A stretch of DNA of 64,000 nucleotides from Isoetes taiwanensis (Eukaryota > Streptophyta > Lycopodiopsida > Isoetales > Isoetaceae). Below are positions 60,901 to 64,000 of this stretch, piece by piece. The notes under the pieces are model-generated. The model worked only from the letters and a program-made list of their open reading frames with translations. It searched no databases and was not told the DNA's origin. How positions within the stretch are numbered: the stretch's first letter is position 1; each line of letters opens with the position of its first letter. The position numbers and the translations under genes are program-made. The stretch is from the NCBI GenBank assembly GCA_021234155.1, contig JAJEKV010000032.1:6418736-6482735 (forward strand), written 5' to 3'.

Positions 60901-63900
60901 CTGTGGTTCCTGATCCAATTTACCTGGTACTTTTGCCAGAAGTTCCTCTGTTCATTTTTTGCTTTATTCTCTTTTTTCTTGGCTCAGATCTTTCAATTGA
61001 GTCTGGTATATTATCTTCTAGAATGACTGCCTTGCGTTCCTGGAAATTTATCACTCATGACCTCCTCAATGGCGAGAATTATTATACCTGGTATGATAAT
61101 TTTTAAAAATATCAACATTCGTCTAAACAAATTGTCAGCATTTCTGGCATCTACTGGGAATCCACTCACTCGAGATGATTTGGAAAAAGATGAGACAGCA
61201 CTAACACCGCTAAAAGCTACAGTTTCTGATGATTTCTAGAGAGCTCTCAGATCTATTCAAACCTTCAAGCAGGCTATGGTCTTTGTCAAACAACATTCTG
61301 TTCAGAAAGGGGCTGGACATAGGCTTTCTATTCAAAGAAAAATGAATAATCTCAAGCTAAAGGACACTTCCAATATGAGGGAATACCTTGATAAGTTTAA
61401 GGTTCTTAAAGACAGATTTTTACGGGGCTGGTGGTACTATGGATGATCCAACTTGGAATCAAAAGGTGCCAGAATCAAAAGATTAATGCTTTTTTACTTC
61501 CAACTTGGTTATCATAGGTCATTGGCAGACTGTAATCTCTATTACAAATCACAAAATTCCAAGGTTTCAATACTCCTAGTTTATGTAGGTGACATGTTCC
61601 TCACAAGAGATGCATCTGAACTATTGGCATACATGAAGGAATTACTAAGTTCCAACTGAAGCATTTGGCCATCAAAACATGCTTCATACGAGAACATCTG
61701 GAAAATGACAAAAAGGAAAAATACTTTGCATATTTCTTCTTTTTCTCTCAGCAATGCTAGTCATCAATAGGGATGTTAGCATTTCATATGCACACGTCGT
61801 CACTTTATTGATGAGTGGATGACATGGCATATCTGTATATAAGCCATAGTCATTCTAGAGTTACTGCCTAGTTTTTCCTCTCACGTTTCTTTTGTGAGCC
61901 TATCCAGATGTTCTCCTTTAGTGCATTCATTCCAAAATGACTTCAAGAACCATCATGTAGGATTACAGGAACCTTCTAATATGTCACTGCTAATACTGTT
62001 TATGATCTTTCTTCATCACTTTTCAAGTGACCACGTTTTTAATTAATGACTGGAGATCTCCGCAATTGAAGATTAATGTTAAAGCAAAGGGGGAGTTTCT
62101 CATAGAGTATAACATAAAAACATGAATATTAGCTGCAATTCATATTTGATTATGGATAGCAAGTTGGGGTAAACTTTAAATTATTACATACTTGGCCTTC
62201 AATCCCCTAAATTTTACATTGGAATATTGTTTATTATGCATTATCATGCTATATTATATAGACAAATGAGGTTCTTGTCGATTACACAAATGTTTTTTTT
62301 TTAGCTAAATTCTTACTCTTATTCTTATTCTCTACTAGCTATTATGCAGCTGATGTATTGTCTTTTGGTGTTATTTTCGTTAACAGGCATGATGCTCCTG
62401 CTACACCTGCTGCAGCAAGCGTACTAGTCAATAATTTGGACCTCTCACTGACAGATCCAATTGGCAGAGTGCACCATGGGAATGGTGGATTATTACCCGA
62501 CAACATGAACAACGTCGAACAGGTACCATTTTGACAATACTGCGCTATAATTGTTTTTTGCAATCTTCTATAAGAACTTATGGAGTTTTGGTCTCCATGT
62601 TGGTGAAATACAAGACACAATTGCTCTATACTTGTATTTCTAAGGTGGACTTAGTAGTTATTGTCCATTTAGCCTATCACATGGAGCCCATCTATATAGA
62701 AATTAGATGCCTTTTACAGGGATATCTAAGCATGTTCCTGAATGAGCCCCCATGGCTCTCTGAATCCTTTTCGAACAGGCAAGGCAGCTTTCATCACACA
62801 CGCTTACCTTCAAGGCTGAAAAATTTACATGGCCACCTTCTTCAGGCACTGTATATATAGTGGAAGATAGAATCCTCAGAGGCACCCTCAAGATATAACT
62901 CGTTTCAATATTGAGTGAAAAAACAAATATAGAGTCAATCATGATTTCGTTACGGAATTTCTCTTTGGTTTTTTCATTACTTTTCATGATGTATATAGGT
63001 CGTAATTGAGAACCCAATGCCAGGAGCATATGTTGCAGAAGTGTATGCCAACACAGTGCCTGTATATGTTGGAGAGGGTCAGCCCTTTGCTTTTGTGGCT
63101 CGCGGGAAGATTTTTGAGGTTCCTTGTCTTCGTATGCACTTCACCCAGTTTTCTTTATCGACATCTTGATATTACCTGTTTTTGCATGACTTTATTATGT
63201 ACTTCCTATAATTACAGAGGTAGTGCCAATATCTGCTCCAGCTGGCTACATTAACTACACAACCATTCATATTACTTTGAAGGGATTTGTAGGGGAATCT
63301 ATAGAATGGCTCTGCAAGTTGAAATCCTCTGTGGAAACCATGAAGGCCCATGATTGGCGTAACTGCACACTCTTCACTTCTAATACAAATATCTCAAGTC
63401 CTTATTCGGGGCAGAGAATGCCAATGCAATATGAGTATATTACAGATGGGCTCCCAGATGCTAATTACACATTTGCTGTTCAAGCAAGAAATTATAGGTA
63501 TGTTAAAAATAACTAGTAGCAAATAATAATAAAAATGGGCATCTCAATTTGCAATTGTATCCGTTGATACAGGTTCAACAATATTGCTGTTTCGCCAATC
63601 TCTTCAGTGAAGTTCATTGTTGACTCAACAGCGCCTTCAACGTTTATTAATATGTCGAATACTCCATTAACTGCGCCACATGCACAATTTTTGTTTTCAT
63701 CTAATGCAACAGATGTTGCTTATTTTGAATGCAAGATTGGCACTGATATTATCTCTAACTCCAGCCAGATTTTTGATGTTGATTGGGTAATATGCAGTTC
63801 CCCAGTTTCATATTTTGACCTTCCTGACGGTAATTACAATTTTTCTGTGAGAGCTATAGATCATGCTGGCAATGTGGATACTCATCCTCCATCAATCAGC

Positions 63901-64000
63901 TGGGTATTGCATACCAAGCTTCCAAAAGCAATGATCCTTGGGTCTCCCAGCATGGTGACAAATAACTCAGTTTGTGCGTTCCAGTTTGACCTGGATTTTA
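48958..64000 (+). CDS. Secreted subtilisin-like serine protease (S8) with PA domain and Ig-like modules; 3' end outside the window
   Basis: Exons, all GT-AG and in phase: 48958-49550, 49972-50463, 50531-50812, 52534-52642, 53341-53395, 54680-54999, 55102-55396, 55480-55542, 56575-56672, 56772-56856, 60176-60380, 62387-62522, 62999-63118, 63220-63497, 63573 to beyond 64000; at least 1,186 residues. Residues 1-24 look like a signal peptide (YYFLLLVNIFII). Catalytic set: Asp355 (GVGDSGVD), His397 (GHGTHVAG), oxyanion Asn502 (FAAGN), Ser742 (SGTSMSAP). A PA domain lies between Asn502 and Ser742 (IKGRIALVNKDSC, AIEAAGAVAAVVYNN). After the protease come VTLVWHDAPAT and NNVEQVVIENP (beta-sandwich), then Ig-like modules with paired Cys and LPDGNYNFSVRAIDHAGN. 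It probably processes proteins outside the cell or in the secretory pathway. The upstream in-frame GTG at 48934 is less likely as start. The donor after 63118 (GTTCCT) is weak. No breaks seen. Confidence 0.9.
50813..52533. other. Subtilase intron 3, no inserted element recognised
   Basis: 1.7-kb AT-rich intron between the His-containing exon and the exon beginning FAYDLGARIH. A C8 run lies at about 51816-51824. No ORF or repeat that I can support. Confidence 0.6.
52895..53030 (+). other. Possible tRNA-derived SINE in subtilase intron 4
   Basis: CTGGTGGCTCACTGGTACAC resembles an A-box region and CACGAGGTTCTGAATTCAC a B-box region, about 80 bp apart. A similar but weaker sequence ('agccacttggcttgcaag', 56978-57125) lies in intron 10. 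Neither folds as a tRNA. Confidence 0.35.
53471..53605. repeat. Tandem repeat in subtilase intron 5
   Basis: CCACAAGCCACATCTACTT, 'attaccatgatat(c/t)attat' and 'atgctgatct(c/t)catg' occur twice in order, with a 12-bp deletion in the second unit. The rest of the 1.28-kb intron (53396-54679) has no supported feature. Confidence 0.65.
56142..56410. repeat. 189-bp-spaced direct repeats in subtilase intron 8
   Basis: About 80 bp from 'actcaatggtgttggag' to 'ggtgtaattttagttgga' occur at 56143-56220 and again at 56332-56410, almost identical. Probably a local duplication. Confidence 0.8.
57309..60009 (+). mobile_element. Copia-type LTR element with gag and no pol (2.7 kb), subtilase intron 10
   Basis: Target duplication GAGCA at 57304-57308 and 60010-60014. 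The 3' LTR is 59812-60009 (TGTTAGATC...CTACA, 198 bp), preceded by the polypurine tract AGGAGGGG. The 5' LTR starts at 57309 and is about 190 bp, roughly 90% identical, with a CATATAAGCC TATA region. Inside, an intact 250-codon ORF (58177-58929) is UBN2-type gag: THDLLNGDNYYSWFDNFEIH, ATVSDDFKRDL, YLGQLKTLTDKYHGAGG. No protease, integrase, reverse transcriptase or RNase H is present. In their place, 58916-59860 is open across two frame changes and encodes coiled-coil and unrecognised sequence. Non-autonomous (TR-GAG-like). About 30 bp of the left flank (TTTATGCTGGGATGAGCA) recurs past the right target duplication (60028-60047). Confidence 0.85.
58177..58929 (+). CDS. Copia gag polyprotein (UBN2 domain)
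   Basis: 250 codons, ATG at 58177, TAA at 58927-58929. The N-terminal third has the LNGDNYYSWFDNF motif typical of Copia gag, and a helical middle follows (YASMREYLGQLKTL; IIHAFNGLTKEYRYI). No CCHC zinc knuckle is present before the stop; sequence after it, in another frame, continues as a Gln/Leu-rich coiled coil. Gag would form the particle that packages element RNA. The ORF is intact, so this copy may be expressed from its LTR. Confidence 0.75.
   Translation: MASLYSWEILTHDLLNGDNYYSWFDNFEIHIGLNLLSEVLKPAWDPVTPEDKQKDFMALTLLKATVSDDFKRDLRTVKTFQHALEFVQQNSLQKGAWHQVNIKKQMHNLKLQDYASMREYLGQLKTLTDKYHGAGGNIDDATLIIHAFNGLTKEYRYIANYYELKKCIKLTFNQMQQQLMEAEARYKMDKMDDQVEAVNYSKVLNCSQKDVVQYLQKQAPKAEAKILELQAMLKQRDSALTAANCHLVTS
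60519..61945 (+). mobile_element. Second Copia-type LTR element, internally deleted (1.4 kb), subtilase intron 11
   Basis: Target duplication AGAAC at 60514-60518 and 61946-61950. The 3' LTR is 61774-61945 (172 bp, TGTTAGCATTTC...GACTTCA). The 5' LTR starts at 60519 (TGTTAGCGTTTC); both carry TATATAAGCC. The gag start at 61023 (LRSWKFITHDLLNGENYYTW) is related to the first element's gag but breaks after 27 codons. At 61500-61660 a reverse-transcriptase scrap (LGYHRSLADCNLYY, VYVGDMFLT) has Gly where the first catalytic Asp of YVDD belongs. Dead remnant of the same family. Confidence 0.8.

Overview
This window looks like nuclear DNA from a streptophyte plant, more likely a non-seed lineage (charophyte alga, bryophyte, lycophyte or fern) than a flowering plant. 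The evidence is a split gene with GT-AG introns, plant-type CACTA (En/Spm) transposase with DUF4218- and DUF4216-like regions, UBN2-type Copia gag, a sequence resembling plant tRNA-Pro inside a MITE, and a secreted subtilase that carries Ig-like modules unlike angiosperm SBT proteases. I cannot name the species. Most of the window is transposon sequence of several ages; one host gene is clear.

Layout. 0-3.4 kb: short tandem repeats, unidentified ORF remnants, and on the minus strand a broken histone H3-like gene. Its N-terminus reads ACTKQTARM, an H3 tail with Met at the Lys9 position. Its C-terminus matches the last two helices of the H3 fold, and a long Lys/Glu-rich linker lies between. 3.4-11 kb: decayed transposon-like sequence without an intact gene, including a 381-bp tandem duplication. 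11.3-17.1 kb: a SET-domain-like pseudogene (minus), cut by a MITE, head to head with a decayed CACTA tnp2-type transposase (plus). The transposase is itself interrupted by a 3'-end retrocopy with a poly(A) tail and a 16-bp target duplication, and it is followed by short subterminal repeats. 17.2-20.3 kb: three tandem copies of a GC-rich 1.13-kb repeat.

21.5-34.7 kb: a second CACTA-like unit. It holds perfect GTCGCATGCGAC palindromes, a 700-bp polypyrimidine tract, six tandem tRNA-like units, a Tourist-type MITE, an intact 505-codon pseudokinase gene and a multi-exon gene resembling plant transposase_24. A degenerate GC-rich LINE of about 5.8 kb sits in one intron of the last gene. 34.7-48.9 kb: AT-rich sequence with a 545-bp foldback element, CACTA termini, five more perfect palindromes beside a CACAACAGGAG-type terminus, a heat-shock element upstream of a TATA box, and small hairpin elements.

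48.96 kb to the window end: a large subtilase gene (plus), at least 15 exons. It has a signal peptide, an Asp/His/Asn/Ser catalytic set, a PA domain and C-terminal Ig-like modules, and it runs off the right edge. Two LTR elements with perfect 5-bp target duplications sit in its introns: one carries only gag plus non-pol reading frames, the other gag and a scrap of reverse transcriptase.

The most notable theme is chromatin- and signalling-type sequence lying among the CACTA elements: an H3-like tail and fold, a SET-like domain and a pseudokinase. Whether they belong to one element family, and whether the H3-like protein ever acted on silencing, is inference.
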